Shown: piece by piece, positions 8,393 to 18,023 of the stretch | How positions within the stretch are numbered: the stretch's first letter is position 1 | Layout of the letters: the number at the start of each line of letters is the position of its first letter | Origin: an uncultured Lachnospiraceae bacterium | Lineage (GTDB): Bacteria > Bacillota > Clostridia > Lachnospirales > Lachnospiraceae | Assembly (NCBI GenBank): GCA_910578085.1 | Contig: CAJTPM010000014.1 | Coordinates: 38,865 to 102,864 of the forward strand | Reading direction: 5' to 3' | Length of the DNA stretch: 64,000 nucleotides | Program-made: the position numbers and the translations under genes | The notes under the pieces: generated by a model | The model's input: the letters and a program-made list of their open reading frames with translations, nothing else | Database searches by the model: none | What the model was told of the DNA's origin: nothing

Positions 8393-10129
8393 ATGTCTTA
8401 CGAACAAACAACTACAACAAAATCCAAACACAGAGTGTCGCTGCTTCATTCCATGCGGACGAAGATTATGCTGCTTGTGCAGATCGGGGCGCTCTGTTCC
8501 TGCATTATGGTGCTACAGATGACGGTGCCGAGAGCGGAGGAAGAACTTACCAGACTAACCCAGAATTCACTGCTCAGTCTCGCCAGAGCTTATGCTGTGG
8601 GCATGGAGACAGAGATCGCGGAAAGGGAAAGTGCCGGGATTGAAATGGACTACGATGCTTACGCGGGGATTCTGGCGGATGCCAACATGGAGGGCGTGGA
8701 GTCTTCCTACGCCTATATGGTATCTCCGGAGGGAACCATGCTCTATCATCCGACTGCCAGCAAGGTTGGAGCGCCGGTGGAAAATGCCGTGGTAAAAGAG
8801 GTGGTGGCAAAGATTAAATCCGGTATCATTCCGCAGCCGGAAGTGGTGAGCTATGATTTTAACGGAGAAATCAAATATGCTTCCTATTATGTGCTTTCCA
8901 CGAAGGATATTATCGTGATCTCCACGGACGAGGAAGAAGTGCTGAGCGGAATCAATGCCATGATGCTGCACTCCGGCGAGGGCATGCTGGTGGTGATGAT
9001 AGTGCTTGCAGTGGTGATCATAGTGCTGTCCGGTATTATGATGAAGCCGTTAAAGAGAATGACAGTGCTGATCAATGAGATGGAGGAGTTAAAATTTGTC
9101 AGCCATCCCTGGAATGAAAAGCTGGTGAAAGGGAAGGACGAGTGCGGCGCTATGGCAAAAGCCGTATCCGCCATGAGAGGGAGCCTGAGGAATGTGATTA
9201 AAGATGTCACCGACGCCAGCGTGCATCTGAACGGGATCGTGAGCAATCTGCAGGATGCCTCTTCGGAAGTAAATGATTCCTGCACGGATAATTCCGCGAC
9301 CACCGAGGAACTGGCGGCAGGGATGGAGGAGACAACGGCCACAACGCAGACCATTGTTTCCGGTATGGAAGATATGAAAGAAGGCGCCGATAATATTCAG
9401 AGAATGTCGATGGACGGCGAAGAGCTGTCAAATGAGATCGAGGCAAGGGCAGCGAAACTGAAAGAATCCGCTACGGAATCTGTAAAACTGGCCAGAGAGA
9501 TGTTTGCTTCTCTGCAGAAGAATTCTGCGAAGGCGATGGAAGAGGCAAAGGCGGTGGAAAAGATCAACGAACTGACGGAAGTGATTATGCGGATCTCCTC
9601 TCAGACCAGTCTTCTGGCATTAAATGCGTCCATAGAGGCGGCGAGGGCCGGGGAAGCCGGAAAGGGTTTTGCAGTGGTAGCTACGGAGATCGGCAATCTG
9701 GCAAACCAGAGTTCGGAGACTGTGGCCAATATCAACAATATCGTGGCAGAAGTCAACCAGGTAGTGCGGGATATGGGTAGTACACTGCATGATACGACAC
9801 AGTTTATGGAGAATCAGGTGGTGCCGGATTATCAGGCATTCTACGATGTGAGCAACCAGTACAATGAAGATTCCGTGGCAGTGAAAAACAGCATGACTTC
9901 CATTCAGGAATCCGTGGCACAGCTGAACGAGACCATGGGAATGATGACAGACGGACTCGAAGGCATCAGCAAAACCGTCAATGAATCCGCGACCGGTGTG
10001 ACAGATATTGCCGAGAAGACAGCTTCCGTTGTGAACCGTATGGGAGAGACCATGGAGATGGTGGCAGGCTGCCAGAGCGAGGCGGACAGACTAAAGGATA
10101 TTGCGGGACGGTTTTACATAGAAGGATAG
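8393..10129 (+). CDS. Methyl-accepting chemotaxis protein
   Basis: The product has 578 residues. A first membrane segment lies at about 24-44, an extracellular Cache-like sensor at about 45-190 (ESSYAYMVSPEGTMLYHPT is typical), and a second membrane segment at about 196-216. A HAMP region follows, then a long helical signalling domain with the hairpin tip SQTSLLALNASIEAARAGEA and GKGFAVVATEIGNLA. It would sense a small external molecule and signal to CheA. An AGGAAAGGGAG site precedes the ATG. No other chemotaxis genes are in the window, so the ligand is unknown. Confidence 0.93.
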   Translation: MSYEQTTTTKSKHRVSLLHSMRTKIMLLVQIGALCSCIMVLQMTVPRAEEELTRLTQNSLLSLARAYAVGMETEIAERESAGIEMDYDAYAGILADANMEGVESSYAYMVSPEGTMLYHPTASKVGAPVENAVVKEVVAKIKSGIIPQPEVVSYDFNGEIKYASYYVLSTKDIIVISTDEEEVLSGINAMMLHSGEGMLVVMIVLAVVIIVLSGIMMKPLKRMTVLINEMEELKFVSHPWNEKLVKGKDECGAMAKAVSAMRGSLRNVIKDVTDASVHLNGIVSNLQDASSEVNDSCTDNSATTEELAAGMEETTATTQTIVSGMEDMKEGADNIQRMSMDGEELSNEIEARAAKLKESATESVKLAREMFASLQKNSAKAMEEAKAVEKINELTEVIMRISSQTSLLALNASIEAARAGEAGKGFAVVATEIGNLANQSSETVANINNIVAEVNQVVRDMGSTLHDTTQFMENQVVPDYQAFYDVSNQYNEDSVAVKNSMTSIQESVAQLNETMGMMTDGLEGISKTVNESATGVTDIAEKTASVVNRMGETMEMVAGCQSEADRLKDIAGRFYIEG

Positions 10130-10215
10130 AAAAACACCTTGAAACCCCGCCCCCCTTTTGTTATACTTGTCTATAGCAATGGAAGGTATAGTTTGGATTG
10201 TAAGGGAGGTATTAC

Positions 10216-10755
10216 ATGACTGCAAAAGAATGTATTAAGGGGCGCAGAAGTGTCAGGAAATTTACGGAGCAGGCAGTTGATCACGCACTTTTATCGGAAA
10301 TCGTGGAGACGGCTTCTTATTATCCCAGCTGGAAGCATACACAGATCGTTCGTTTCGTGGCCGTGGAGGGGGAGAAGAAGGAGAGGCTTGCGAAGGAATG
10401 CACCGACATGTGGGCAAACAATGGAAAGATCATGGAATCTGCACCGGTGGTAATGGCTGTGACGATCATCAGAAATCGTTCCGGTTTTGAGAGAGACGGT
10501 TCTTTCTCCACAAATAAAGGGGACAGATGGCAGATGTATGATGCGGGAATCGCTTCCCAGACACTCTGTCTGGCAGCTTATGAGAAAGGAATAGCATCTG
10601 TTATTTTAGGTCTTTTTGATGACGCAAAGGCGGCTGCTATTCTGGAACTTCCGGAGGACAGGGAAGTGGCGGCGTTAATTCCCGTGGGATATGCGGCGGA
10701 AGATCCGGCAGCGCCTAAGAGAAAACCGGTGGAAGAAATATTGTCATTTTGTTAA
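10216..10755 (+). CDS. Nitroreductase-family flavoprotein
   Basis: The product has 179 residues. It begins TAKECIKGRRSVRKFTEQAV, the FMN-binding RRSxRxF start of the family, and ends IPVGYAAEDPAAPKRKPVEEI, the usual C-terminal signature. It probably reduces quinones, nitro compounds or flavins using NAD(P)H and FMN. AAGGGAGG precedes the ATG. It is a single gene ending at a hairpin. Confidence 0.88.
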   Translation: MTAKECIKGRRSVRKFTEQAVDHALLSEIVETASYYPSWKHTQIVRFVAVEGEKKERLAKECTDMWANNGKIMESAPVVMAVTIIRNRSGFERDGSFSTNKGDRWQMYDAGIASQTLCLAAYEKGIASVILGLFDDAKAAAILELPEDREVAALIPVGYAAEDPAAPKRKPVEEILSFC

Positions 10756-10761
10756 ACAGAG

Positions 10762-10793
10762 AGCGAAGGGGTTTTTATCCCTTCGCTTCTTTA
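10762..10793 (+). terminator. Rho-independent terminator after the nitroreductase gene
   Basis: GCGAAGGG, a short T-rich loop and CCCTTCGC are followed by TTCTTTAT. The stem is strong and the T tract is interrupted. Confidence 0.7.
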
Positions 10794-10830
10794 TGATTCA
10801 TAGAAATCAGAGCAGGAGGTAGGACATAAT

Positions 10831-11742
10831 ATGAGACATCTTTTGAGTCCTCTGGACTTTTCCGCAGAAGAACTGGATGAATTGTTTGCACTTGCGGATG
10901 ATATCGAGAGAGAACCGGGAAAATATGCGCAGATCTGTGCGGGGAAGAAACTGGCGACCTGTTTTTATGAACCCAGCACAAGAACGAGGCTCAGTTTTGA
11001 GACGGCAATGCTAAATCTGGGCGGAAGTATCCTTGGATTTTCCGATGCGGCATCCTCTTCCGCGTCCAAAGGGGAGAGCGTTTCCGATACGATCCGTGTG
11101 ATCAGCTGTTTTGCAGATATCTGTGCGATGCGCCACCCGAAGGAGGGAGCGGCTTTTGTGGCGGCATCCCGCTCCACCATCCCTGTGATCAACGCAGGCG
11201 ACGGCGGACATCAGCACCCCACACAGACGTTGACGGATCTGATGACGATCCATGCCCTGAAGGGGCGCCTCGGCAATTTTACGATAGGGCTCTGCGGGGA
11301 TCTGAAATTCGGCCGCACCGTACATTCCCTGATTCACGCGTTAGTGCGCTATGAAAATGTTACGTTTAAGTTTATCTCTCCGGAGGAACTGCGTGTTCCG
11401 GATTATATTATTGAAATGCTGAAAGAGAGAGGGGTTCCCTACGAGGAGGTTATCAGCCTGGAGAACTGTATTCCGGAACTTGATCTTCTGTATATGACAA
11501 GAGTGCAGCGGGAACGTTTCTTCAATGAGGAGGATTACGTCAGGCTGAAGGATTTCTATATTCTGGATAAAGCGAAAATGGATCTGGCGAAACCGGATTG
11601 TCTGGTACTGCATCCTCTGCCCAGGGTAAACGAGATCTCCGTGGAAGTGGACAGCGATGAGCGGGCGGTCTATTTTAAACAGGTGCAGTACGGCGTGTAT
11701 GTGCGTATGGCGCTGATTCTGAGACTGCTGGAACTTGCGTGA
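10831..11742 (+). CDS. pyrB: Aspartate carbamoyltransferase catalytic chain
   Basis: The product has 303 residues, the normal length. The carbamoyl-phosphate site FYEPSTRTRLSFETAM is at about 46-61, followed by ASSSASKGESVSDT, HQHPTQTLTDLMT near 126 and LHPLPRVNEI near 260. It condenses carbamoyl phosphate with aspartate, the first committed step of pyrimidine synthesis. GAGGTAGG precedes the ATG. pyrI follows 77 bases later, giving the enteric-type catalytic/regulatory pair, which is common in Clostridia. Confidence 0.97.
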   Translation: MRHLLSPLDFSAEELDELFALADDIEREPGKYAQICAGKKLATCFYEPSTRTRLSFETAMLNLGGSILGFSDAASSSASKGESVSDTIRVISCFADICAMRHPKEGAAFVAASRSTIPVINAGDGGHQHPTQTLTDLMTIHALKGRLGNFTIGLCGDLKFGRTVHSLIHALVRYENVTFKFISPEELRVPDYIIEMLKERGVPYEEVISLENCIPELDLLYMTRVQRERFFNEEDYVRLKDFYILDKAKMDLAKPDCLVLHPLPRVNEISVEVDSDERAVYFKQVQYGVYVRMALILRLLELA

Positions 11743-11819
11743 GTAAGTAGAAACAAGGAAATGAAGCGCTAACAAAGTGTGATGGGAGAGTATCTGCGGT
11801 ACTGGAATAGGAGAACATT

Positions 11820-12260
11820 ATGTTAAACGTCGGAAAAATAGAAGAGGGCTTTGTACTTGATCATATCAAGGCAGGAAAAAGTATGGAAATATACAGGCAT
11901 TTGCAGTTAGATAAGCTGGATTGTACTGTGGCTATCATCAAAAATGCCCGCAGCAATAAAATGCAGAAGAAAGATATTATCAAAGTAGAGTGTGATATCG
12001 ATACATTGAATCTGGACATTTTGGGCTATATCGATCATAATATAACTGTGAATGTCATACAGCAGGGTGAGATCGTGGAGAAAAAGGCGCTTCATCTGCC
12101 GAAGGAGATCAAAAATGTGATACACTGCCACAATCCCCGCTGCATCACATCCATAGAGCAGGAGCTTCCGCATATTTTTGTGCTGGCTGATGAGGCGAAG
12201 GAAATTTACCGCTGTAAGTACTGCGAGGAGAAATACAGCAAAAAGGAAAAACGCTTGTGA
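11820..12260 (+). CDS. pyrI: Aspartate carbamoyltransferase regulatory chain
   Basis: The product has 146 residues. The N-terminal nucleotide-binding domain begins LNVGKIEEGFVLDHIKAG. The C-terminal zinc domain has four cysteines in two pairs, CHNPRC near 103-108 and CKYC near 131-134, which hold the Zn2+ that contacts the catalytic chain. It confers allosteric control by nucleotides on PyrB, encoded just upstream. Confidence 0.96.
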   Translation: MLNVGKIEEGFVLDHIKAGKSMEIYRHLQLDKLDCTVAIIKNARSNKMQKKDIIKVECDIDTLNLDILGYIDHNITVNVIQQGEIVEKKALHLPKEIKNVIHCHNPRCITSIEQELPHIFVLADEAKEIYRCKYCEEKYSKKEKRL

Positions 12261-12273
12261 AAAGGAGAGGGAA

Positions 12274-12669
12274 ATGGGAATGGAGTATCTTGAAAGAAAA
12301 CGTGTGTTATTTTTTGGGCTGCCCTGGACGTTTACAAAGTATACGATCAAAGAGGATGTGATCACAATCAATACAGGGCTTTTGCACACAAGGGAAAATG
12401 ACTGTTATATGTATAAGGTGCAGGATGTGGAGCTGACGATCTCTCTGTGGGAGAGAATTTTCAGGATGGGAACAGTCATCTGTTATACCGGAGATACGAC
12501 GAACCCGAAGCTCTATATCGAACATGTGAAAAATGCAAAAGCCATCAAGGATTTCATTCTGAAGGCGTCGGAGGAGGCCAGAATGAAACGCAGAACCATG
12601 AATACCCTCAGCATCGATGCGGATGTGGATCTGGATGGCAACGGGATTCCGGACAGGTTTGAGGATTGA
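12274..12669 (+). CDS. Bacterial PH-domain (bPH2/YdbT-like) protein
   Basis: The product has about 131 residues. The bPH2 pattern is visible: YTIKEDVITINTGLLHTREND, then VQDVELTISLWERIFRMGTVICY. An acidic tail ends VDLDGNGIPDRFED, which looks like a calcium-binding dockerin/EF-type loop. The family is usually linked to membranes, but this protein has no membrane segment, so its role is unknown. AAGGAG at 12262-12267 supports the ATG at 12274. It lies 13 bases after pyrI and may be co-transcribed. Confidence 0.7.
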   Translation: MGMEYLERKRVLFFGLPWTFTKYTIKEDVITINTGLLHTRENDCYMYKVQDVELTISLWERIFRMGTVICYTGDTTNPKLYIEHVKNAKAIKDFILKASEEARMKRRTMNTLSIDADVDLDGNGIPDRFED

Positions 12670-12743
12670 GTGGATTCTCAATTGAGGGCCGGACGCCGGG
12701 ATGCTGGTTGGAACCACAATCTGATGTGAATGCGGATGTTCTG

Positions 12744-13196
12744 TCAGAGTTTCCGGAATCCGTTGTTTAAGGTGAATTTCTCGTAAAACAGTCCCGCAAG
12801 GAACCAGTTCGGAAAGAAGTCCAGGCGGATATGGGGGCCGATGCGGAGTCTGTGTCTGCTGTAATCCCAGGGAACCAGATCTTTTCCGGCGAGAAGCTTC
12901 CCGGAGGTGAATTCGCCGAGGAAAATAAGCAGAGCATAGAGAGTTCCCCGCAGAGGAAGCCGTAGTTTATGGGTGATCCCAAATAGCGGACGCAGAAAGG
13001 CGGCGCAGCCGTAGATCGGAAACATCCAGAGAGAGGTGGTTCCCACCAGCTGAAAATCATGTCTCTGCAGTGATTTACATGCGGTAAAGAGAATTTCGAT
13101 ACACCAGCCTGCGATGCCGCAGTGGAGAAACAGTCTGGAAAGCGGCATCGGGGATGTGTTTTTTTGTGTTTTTTCGGGTGATTTTTTTGTGCTCAT
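12744..13196 (-). CDS. Small CmpB-family membrane protein
   Basis: The product has 150 residues. It has the hallmarks of the CmpB family (PF06541 type): HCGIAGWCIEILF, TTSLWMFPIYGCAAFLRPLF, LRGTLYALLIFLGEFTSGKLL and VPWDYSRHRLRIGPHIRLDFFPNWFLAGLFYE. Three or four membrane segments are likely. It is a paralogue of the gene at 1656 without the helical tail. No clear ribosome binding site precedes the ATG. It diverges from folC and converges on the PH-domain gene. Confidence 0.68.
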   Translation of the reverse strand: MSTKKSPEKTQKNTSPMPLSRLFLHCGIAGWCIEILFTACKSLQRHDFQLVGTTSLWMFPIYGCAAFLRPLFGITHKLRLPLRGTLYALLIFLGEFTSGKLLAGKDLVPWDYSRHRLRIGPHIRLDFFPNWFLAGLFYEKFTLNNGFRKL

Positions 13197-13263
13197 AAAA
13201 GAAGTATGAGCAGTCGGGAAAAATATTATGCATAAGGTGTTTATTAAGACCTGGGAGGAGCAG

Positions 13264-14622
13264 ATGAATTATCGAGAGACGATGGAATATATGGAGGAGA
13301 TGTCGGCTCTTGGCAGTGTGCCGGGACTTGAGTCCATAACAGAACTTTGCAGGAGACTTGGAAATCCGCAGGATTCTCTTTTTTTTGTGCATATTGCGGG
13401 GACTAACGGAAAGGGTTCCCTGCTTGCCTATCTGTATGGCATGTTAAAGGCGGCGGGATACCGGACAGGGTGTTTTTCTTCGCCGGCGGTCTATGCATAC
13501 CGGGAGAAAATACAGGTGAACGGAAAAGAGATTCTGGCGAAGGAATTTGCGGAGTGGATGAGTCTGGTCAGAGAGGAAGCGGATGCCATGGCAGAGGAGG
13601 GGCGTCCCCATCCAACGGTATTTGAGATGGAGACAGCAGTCAGTTTTCTGTATTTTAAGGAGAAACACTGTGATATTGTGCTTCTGGAATGCGGTATGGG
13701 CGGGGATCTGGACGCCACAAACATTGTGAGAAACACGCTGGCCGCCGTTTTTGCTTCGATCAGCATGGATCACATGGCGTATTTGGGAAATACACTTTCT
13801 GAGATAGCAGGCCATAAGGCCGGGATCATAAAACCGGGGGCGGAGACGGCAAGCGGTATCCAGGAGCCTGAAGTGTTTCAGATTTTAAAGGCAGGGGCCG
13901 GGGAGCAGACGCTCAGGACTGTTGAGAGGGAGCGCATCACACATATCCGGTACGGGCTGGAAAAGCAGCGGTTTGATTACCTTTCCTCTTCCGGAAAACT
14001 TTACAGACGCCTTGAGATTCCACTGGCAGGAATCGTACAGCCGGAAAATGCGGCCCTGGCAGTGGAGACAGCGGAAGCGTTGGGCAGAAAGGGCTTTTCT
14101 GTGACAGAAAAGCAGCTGCGGCAGGGACTTTCCGGGACGAGATGGCCCTATCGCTTTGAGATCGTGGCAAAGAAGCCTTACTTTATTCTGGACGGCGCCC
14201 ACAATGAGGACGCGGCAGTCCGTCTGGCGGAGGGGATACGGTTTTATTTTACAAACAGAAAGATCGTCTATGTGATGGGAATGCTGAAAGATAAAGAGTA
14301 TGAGAAAGTGATAGCACAGACATATGCCTATGCGGAGCAGATCATTACGGTGACACCGCCCGGTGAAGAGAGGGCTCTGCCCGGACATGAACTGGCTGTG
14401 GCGGCTTCCGGTTACCATCCTCATGTGACGGAGGCCGCCAGTCTGGAAGAGGCCGTGGAGATGGCGTATCTGTTTGCGCAGAAAGACTGGGTGATCCTGG
14501 CATTCGGTTCCCTTTCTTATCTGGGAGCCCTGGGCAGAATCGTGAGAGACAGGAGTGAAAGACATGGTAGATCAGGAAAAAATAAGACAGGGCGTCAGGC
14601 TGTTACTTCAGGGAATCGGTGA
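13264..14622 (+). CDS. folC: Bifunctional dihydrofolate/folylpolyglutamate synthase
   Basis: The product has about 452 residues, a Mur-ligase-type enzyme. The P-loop VHIAGTNGKGS is near 45-53, followed by CFSSPAVYAYREKIQVNG, LLECGMGGDLDATN and HMAYLGNTLSEIAGHKAGIIKPG. It adds glutamate to dihydropteroate and folates. The frame opens at 13228, but GGAGGAG at 13253-13260 points to the ATG at 13264. It opens the folate cluster, and its last 59 bases overlap folE. Confidence 0.93.
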   Translation: MNYRETMEYMEEMSALGSVPGLESITELCRRLGNPQDSLFFVHIAGTNGKGSLLAYLYGMLKAAGYRTGCFSSPAVYAYREKIQVNGKEILAKEFAEWMSLVREEADAMAEEGRPHPTVFEMETAVSFLYFKEKHCDIVLLECGMGGDLDATNIVRNTLAAVFASISMDHMAYLGNTLSEIAGHKAGIIKPGAETASGIQEPEVFQILKAGAGEQTLRTVERERITHIRYGLEKQRFDYLSSSGKLYRRLEIPLAGIVQPENAALAVETAEALGRKGFSVTEKQLRQGLSGTRWPYRFEIVAKKPYFILDGAHNEDAAVRLAEGIRFYFTNRKIVYVMGMLKDKEYEKVIAQTYAYAEQIITVTPPGEERALPGHELAVAASGYHPHVTEAASLEEAVEMAYLFAQKDWVILAFGSLSYLGALGRIVRDRSERHGRSGKNKTGRQAVTSGNR

Positions 14623-15124
14623 AGATACGAAGCGGGAGGGATTAACGGAGACGCCGGATCGGATCGCCCGCATGTATGGGGAGATCTGCGGCGGCATGGA
14701 AATGGATGTCTCGAAAATATTATCAAAGACCTTTGCTGCGGAGAATGCGGAGATGGTTCTGGAAAAGGATATTGTCTTTTATTCCATGTGCGAGCATCAT
14801 ATGCTGCCCTTTTTCGGAAAGGTGCATATCGCCTATATTCCGGATGGTAAAGTGGTGGGCTTAAGCAAGCTGGCGAGATGCGTGGAGGTTTACGCAAAAA
14901 GACTGCAGCTGCAGGAGCGCATGACGGAGCAGATCGCGGAGGCGGTGATGAAATATCTTGCACCCAGGGGGGTTATGGTGCTCACCGAGGCGGAGCATAT
15001 GTGTATGACCATGCGGGGCGTGAAAAAACCGGGCAGTAAAACTGTCACCTACGCCGTAAAAGGGGTGTTTGCGGAAGAGAAGGCGCTGCAGGAGAATTTT
15101 TTCCGCATGCTGCGGCTGGACTGA
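14564..15124 (+). CDS. folE: GTP cyclohydrolase I
   Basis: The product has about 186 residues. Zinc and substrate motifs are MCEHHMLPFFGKVHIAYIP near 75-92 and EHMCMTMRGV further on, with the conserved Cys and two His. It converts GTP to dihydroneopterin triphosphate, the first step of folate synthesis. The gene begins inside the end of folC. A GTG at 14555 is possible, but AGGAG at 14550-14554 fits the ATG at 14564, which suggests translational coupling. Confidence 0.95.
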   Translation: MVDQEKIRQGVRLLLQGIGEDTKREGLTETPDRIARMYGEICGGMEMDVSKILSKTFAAENAEMVLEKDIVFYSMCEHHMLPFFGKVHIAYIPDGKVVGLSKLARCVEVYAKRLQLQERMTEQIAEAVMKYLAPRGVMVLTEAEHMCMTMRGVKKPGSKTVTYAVKGVFAEEKALQENFFRMLRLD

Positions 15125-15130
15125 GGAACG

Positions 15131-15685
15131 ATGGAAACAGGTATGGAACGTGTAAATAAAATAATAACACATGATATGTATAAAAAATATCTGGAAAAGA
15201 ATCATAGGGCGGAGGAGAACAGGTGCTTCTGCCGTCATGATATGGCGCATTTTCTGGATGTGGCAAGGTTAGCGATGATCTTTGCGCTGCAGCAGAATGG
15301 CTTTGGGATAACAGCTGCCGGAGAACAGGATGGCTTTGCGTGGAGATGCCCGGAAAAAAGGAGGCAGGCAGAAGAGATGATCTATGCGGCGGCGCTTCTG
15401 CATGATATAGGCCGGTGGAAACAGTATGAGGACAAAACGCCCCATGAGAAGGCTTCCGCGGACCTTGCGCCGGAAATTCTTTCAGACTGTGGGTTTACGA
15501 AGGAAGAGACGGAACAGATCGTGAATGCCATTTCCAATCATCGGAATGCTGCGGTCAGGGACGAACAGAGCTTTAACGGTATTTTATACCGTGCCGACAA
15601 GATGAGCAGGAGCTGTTTTTGCTGTGAGGCGGAGGCGGCCTGCGACTGGAAGGGGGATAAGAAGAATCTGGTGCTGCGGTACTGA
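15131..15685 (+). CDS. HD-domain phosphohydrolase in the folate cluster
   Basis: The product has 184 residues. HD-superfamily metal residues are visible: CRHDMAHFLDVARLAMIF (the first HD), ALLHDIGRW (the second HD) and ISNHRN. It starts seven bases after folE and is followed by aroA and folP. No Nudix or other dihydroneopterin-triphosphate pyrophosphatase is in the cluster, so it could supply that missing step; this is inference from position only. A general nucleotidase is the alternative. Confidence 0.8.
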   Translation: METGMERVNKIITHDMYKKYLEKNHRAEENRCFCRHDMAHFLDVARLAMIFALQQNGFGITAAGEQDGFAWRCPEKRRQAEEMIYAAALLHDIGRWKQYEDKTPHEKASADLAPEILSDCGFTKEETEQIVNAISNHRNAAVRDEQSFNGILYRADKMSRSCFCCEAEAACDWKGDKKNLVLRY

Positions 15686-15746
15686 TTTTTTCAGGCAGAG
15701 GCATCATGAAAAAGTATAACAGTGAAGCAGACAGTGGAGGGATACA

Positions 15747-17078
15747 ATGAACAGATTCGCGCAGGCTTATGCCGTTCCATGTATATACAATACCATACGG
15801 ACAAAGGATGCTTCTGCCGGGCTGCTTGCGGTAGACGTTCCCGGCTCGAAAAGTATTACCAACCGGGCCCTTTTACTGGCCACCCTGGCGGAGGGGATAT
15901 CTACCCTGCGGGGAGTGCTTTTTTCCGACGATTCCAGGCACTTTCTGAAATGTGTGCAGGACCTGGGCTTTGAGACGCAGGTGGACGAGGCCGGCCGCCT
16001 GGTCAGGGTGAAGGGGCTCGGAGGCGCGGTTCCTCTGACGAAAGCAGACTTATATGTGGGCAGCGCCGGCACTGCGGCAAGGTTTCTGACTGCCTGTCTG
16101 GGACTTTCGGAGGGGATATACCATATGGACGCTTCCGAGCAGATGCGCAGGCGTCCGATGGCTCCGTTACTTTGCGCCCTGGAAGAACTGGGCTGTGAGG
16201 TCCTTTACGATGCGGAGGAGGGGCATTTTCCGTTTGTCCTGCGCGGCCACGGTTTCCGCAAAGAGCAGATCTCCATCAATATTGACAGCAGCAGCCAGTT
16301 TTTGAGCGCGCTGCTCATCGTGTCCTGTCTGTGTAAAAGGGACTTTACGACGCACATAGAGGGAACCCATGGTATGGCGTATATTGATATGACATTAAAA
16401 ATGATGGAGCAGTTCGGCGTCTGCACGCAAAAAGCTTCGGACAGTACGTTTCTTACCCGGGCAGGCCAGCATTACCGGGCGCTTGATTACCGGATAGAAC
16501 CGGATGTGTCGGCGGCATGTTATTTTTATGCCATGAGCCCGCTGCTGCATGTTCCGGTGAGAGTAAATCATGTGCATTTCGATTCCCTGCAGGGAGATGT
16601 GGCATTTATCAGACTGCTGGAAGAAATGGGCTGTCTGGCAGCAGACACACCGGAGGGCATTGTGCTTTCCCCGCCGGCGGAGGGCATGTTCCATGGGATC
16701 ACGGCGGATATGTCCGCCTGCTCCGATCAGGCTATTACGCTGGCTGCTATCGCACCCTTTGCGGAAGGTCCGACTACCATCAACGGCATCGGTCATATCC
16801 GATTTCAGGAGAGCGACCGCATTGCCGCCATCACCGCGGAACTATCCCGAATGGGTATCCGGTGCGATGAGCGGCAGGATGGCATCACGATCTATCCGGG
16901 CAGGCCTGCGCCTTCCACCGTGGAGACGTATGACGATCACCGCATGGCAATGGGATTTTCTCTGACCGGGCTGCGCAGTCCCGGCATTGTCATCGCTGAT
17001 CCGGGGTGCTGCCGCAAAACTTTTGAGGATTATTTTGAGGTGCTGGATGATGTGATAAAACGCTTAACACCCGCATGA
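15747..17078 (+). CDS. aroA: 3-phosphoshikimate 1-carboxyvinyltransferase (EPSP synthase)
   Basis: The product has 443 residues. The N-terminal signature VPGSKSITNRALLLATLAEG has the shikimate-3-phosphate-binding Lys, Ser and Arg. LYVGSAGTAARFLTACLGL is the second signature, and the C-terminal half has SDQAITLAAIAPFAEGPTTI, RFQESDRIAAIT and DDHRMAMGF. It makes EPSP from shikimate-3-phosphate and PEP. Its place between folate genes is unusual but metabolically sensible, because chorismate feeds para-aminobenzoate. GTGGAGGG precedes the ATG. Confidence 0.95.
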   Translation: MNRFAQAYAVPCIYNTIRTKDASAGLLAVDVPGSKSITNRALLLATLAEGISTLRGVLFSDDSRHFLKCVQDLGFETQVDEAGRLVRVKGLGGAVPLTKADLYVGSAGTAARFLTACLGLSEGIYHMDASEQMRRRPMAPLLCALEELGCEVLYDAEEGHFPFVLRGHGFRKEQISINIDSSSQFLSALLIVSCLCKRDFTTHIEGTHGMAYIDMTLKMMEQFGVCTQKASDSTFLTRAGQHYRALDYRIEPDVSAACYFYAMSPLLHVPVRVNHVHFDSLQGDVAFIRLLEEMGCLAADTPEGIVLSPPAEGMFHGITADMSACSDQAITLAAIAPFAEGPTTINGIGHIRFQESDRIAAITAELSRMGIRCDERQDGITIYPGRPAPSTVETYDDHRMAMGFSLTGLRSPGIVIADPGCCRKTFEDYFEVLDDVIKRLTPA

Positions 17079-17129
17079 AATGTTTTTGTAAAAATATCAA
17101 TGGATGAAAAGAAATGGATGGATGTAACT

Positions 17130-17948
17130 ATGAAAATAGGCAGCAAAGAGTTTGACTTAAAAAATCACTGTTATATCATGGGGATCCTGAATGTGACGCC
17201 GGACTCCTTTTCTGACGGCGGGAAGTTCCAAAAGATGGATCAGGCGCTTTATCATGTGGAGGAGATGGTGCAGGAAGGGGCGGATCTCATAGACATCGGC
17301 GGGGAATCCAGCAGACCGGGACATACGAAGATCTCTGCGGAAGAGGAGACAGAGCGGGTTGTCCCTATTATCGAAAAAATAAAATGCCGATTTAATATTC
17401 CGCTATCGCTGGATACCTGCAAGGGAGCGGTGGCAAGGGCGGGGATCGCGGTCGGCGCTGATCTGATCAATGATATCTGGGGATTGAAATATGACGGAGA
17501 AATGTCGGATATCATTGCGGAGGCGGGAATTCCCTGCTGTCTGATGCATAATCGTACGGAGACGGTCTATGGAGAATTCATAACAGATGTTATAAATGAT
17601 TTACAGGAAAGTCTTTCCCTGGCAGAGGAGGCCGGCATCCGAAAAGACAGAATTATTCTGGATCCGGGGATCGGCTTTGGGAAAACACGTGAACAGAATC
17701 TGGAACTCATCGCAAAGCTTGAAAAGCTGCATGTTACGGGATATCCGCTGTTACTTGGCTGCAGCAGAAAGTCAGTGATCGGACTGACACTGGATCTGCC
17801 TGTGGAGGAGAGGCTGGAGGGGACGCTGGCGACGACGGTGACAGGGGTGCTAAAAGGCTGCAGTTTTGTCAGAGTACATGATGTGAAGGAGAATGTGCGG
17901 GCTGTGAAGATGGCGGAGGCGATCCGGGAATATATGGATCCTGTCTGA
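17130..17948 (+). CDS. folP: Dihydropteroate synthase
   Basis: The product has about 272 residues. MGILNVTPDSFSDGGKF and LIDIGGESSRPGHTKIS are the pterin-binding and flexible-loop signatures, followed by PLSLDTCKG, LINDIWGL, ILDPGIGFGKT and LLLGCSRKSVIG. It joins a pterin diphosphate to para-aminobenzoate and is the sulfonamide target. Upstream in-frame ATGs exist at 17100 and 17118; the family normally starts MKIG, so 17130 is preferred, though no start has a strong ribosome binding site. Confidence 0.94.
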   Translation: MKIGSKEFDLKNHCYIMGILNVTPDSFSDGGKFQKMDQALYHVEEMVQEGADLIDIGGESSRPGHTKISAEEETERVVPIIEKIKCRFNIPLSLDTCKGAVARAGIAVGADLINDIWGLKYDGEMSDIIAEAGIPCCLMHNRTETVYGEFITDVINDLQESLSLAEEAGIRKDRIILDPGIGFGKTREQNLELIAKLEKLHVTGYPLLLGCSRKSVIGLTLDLPVEERLEGTLATTVTGVLKGCSFVRVHDVKENVRAVKMAEAIREYMDPV

Positions 17949-18023
17949 GCTGCAGGGCCGCGAGGAATAATAAATAAACAATTGCCGCAGCGAACACAGG
18001 CGGAGAAAAAGGAGGGAACAAAG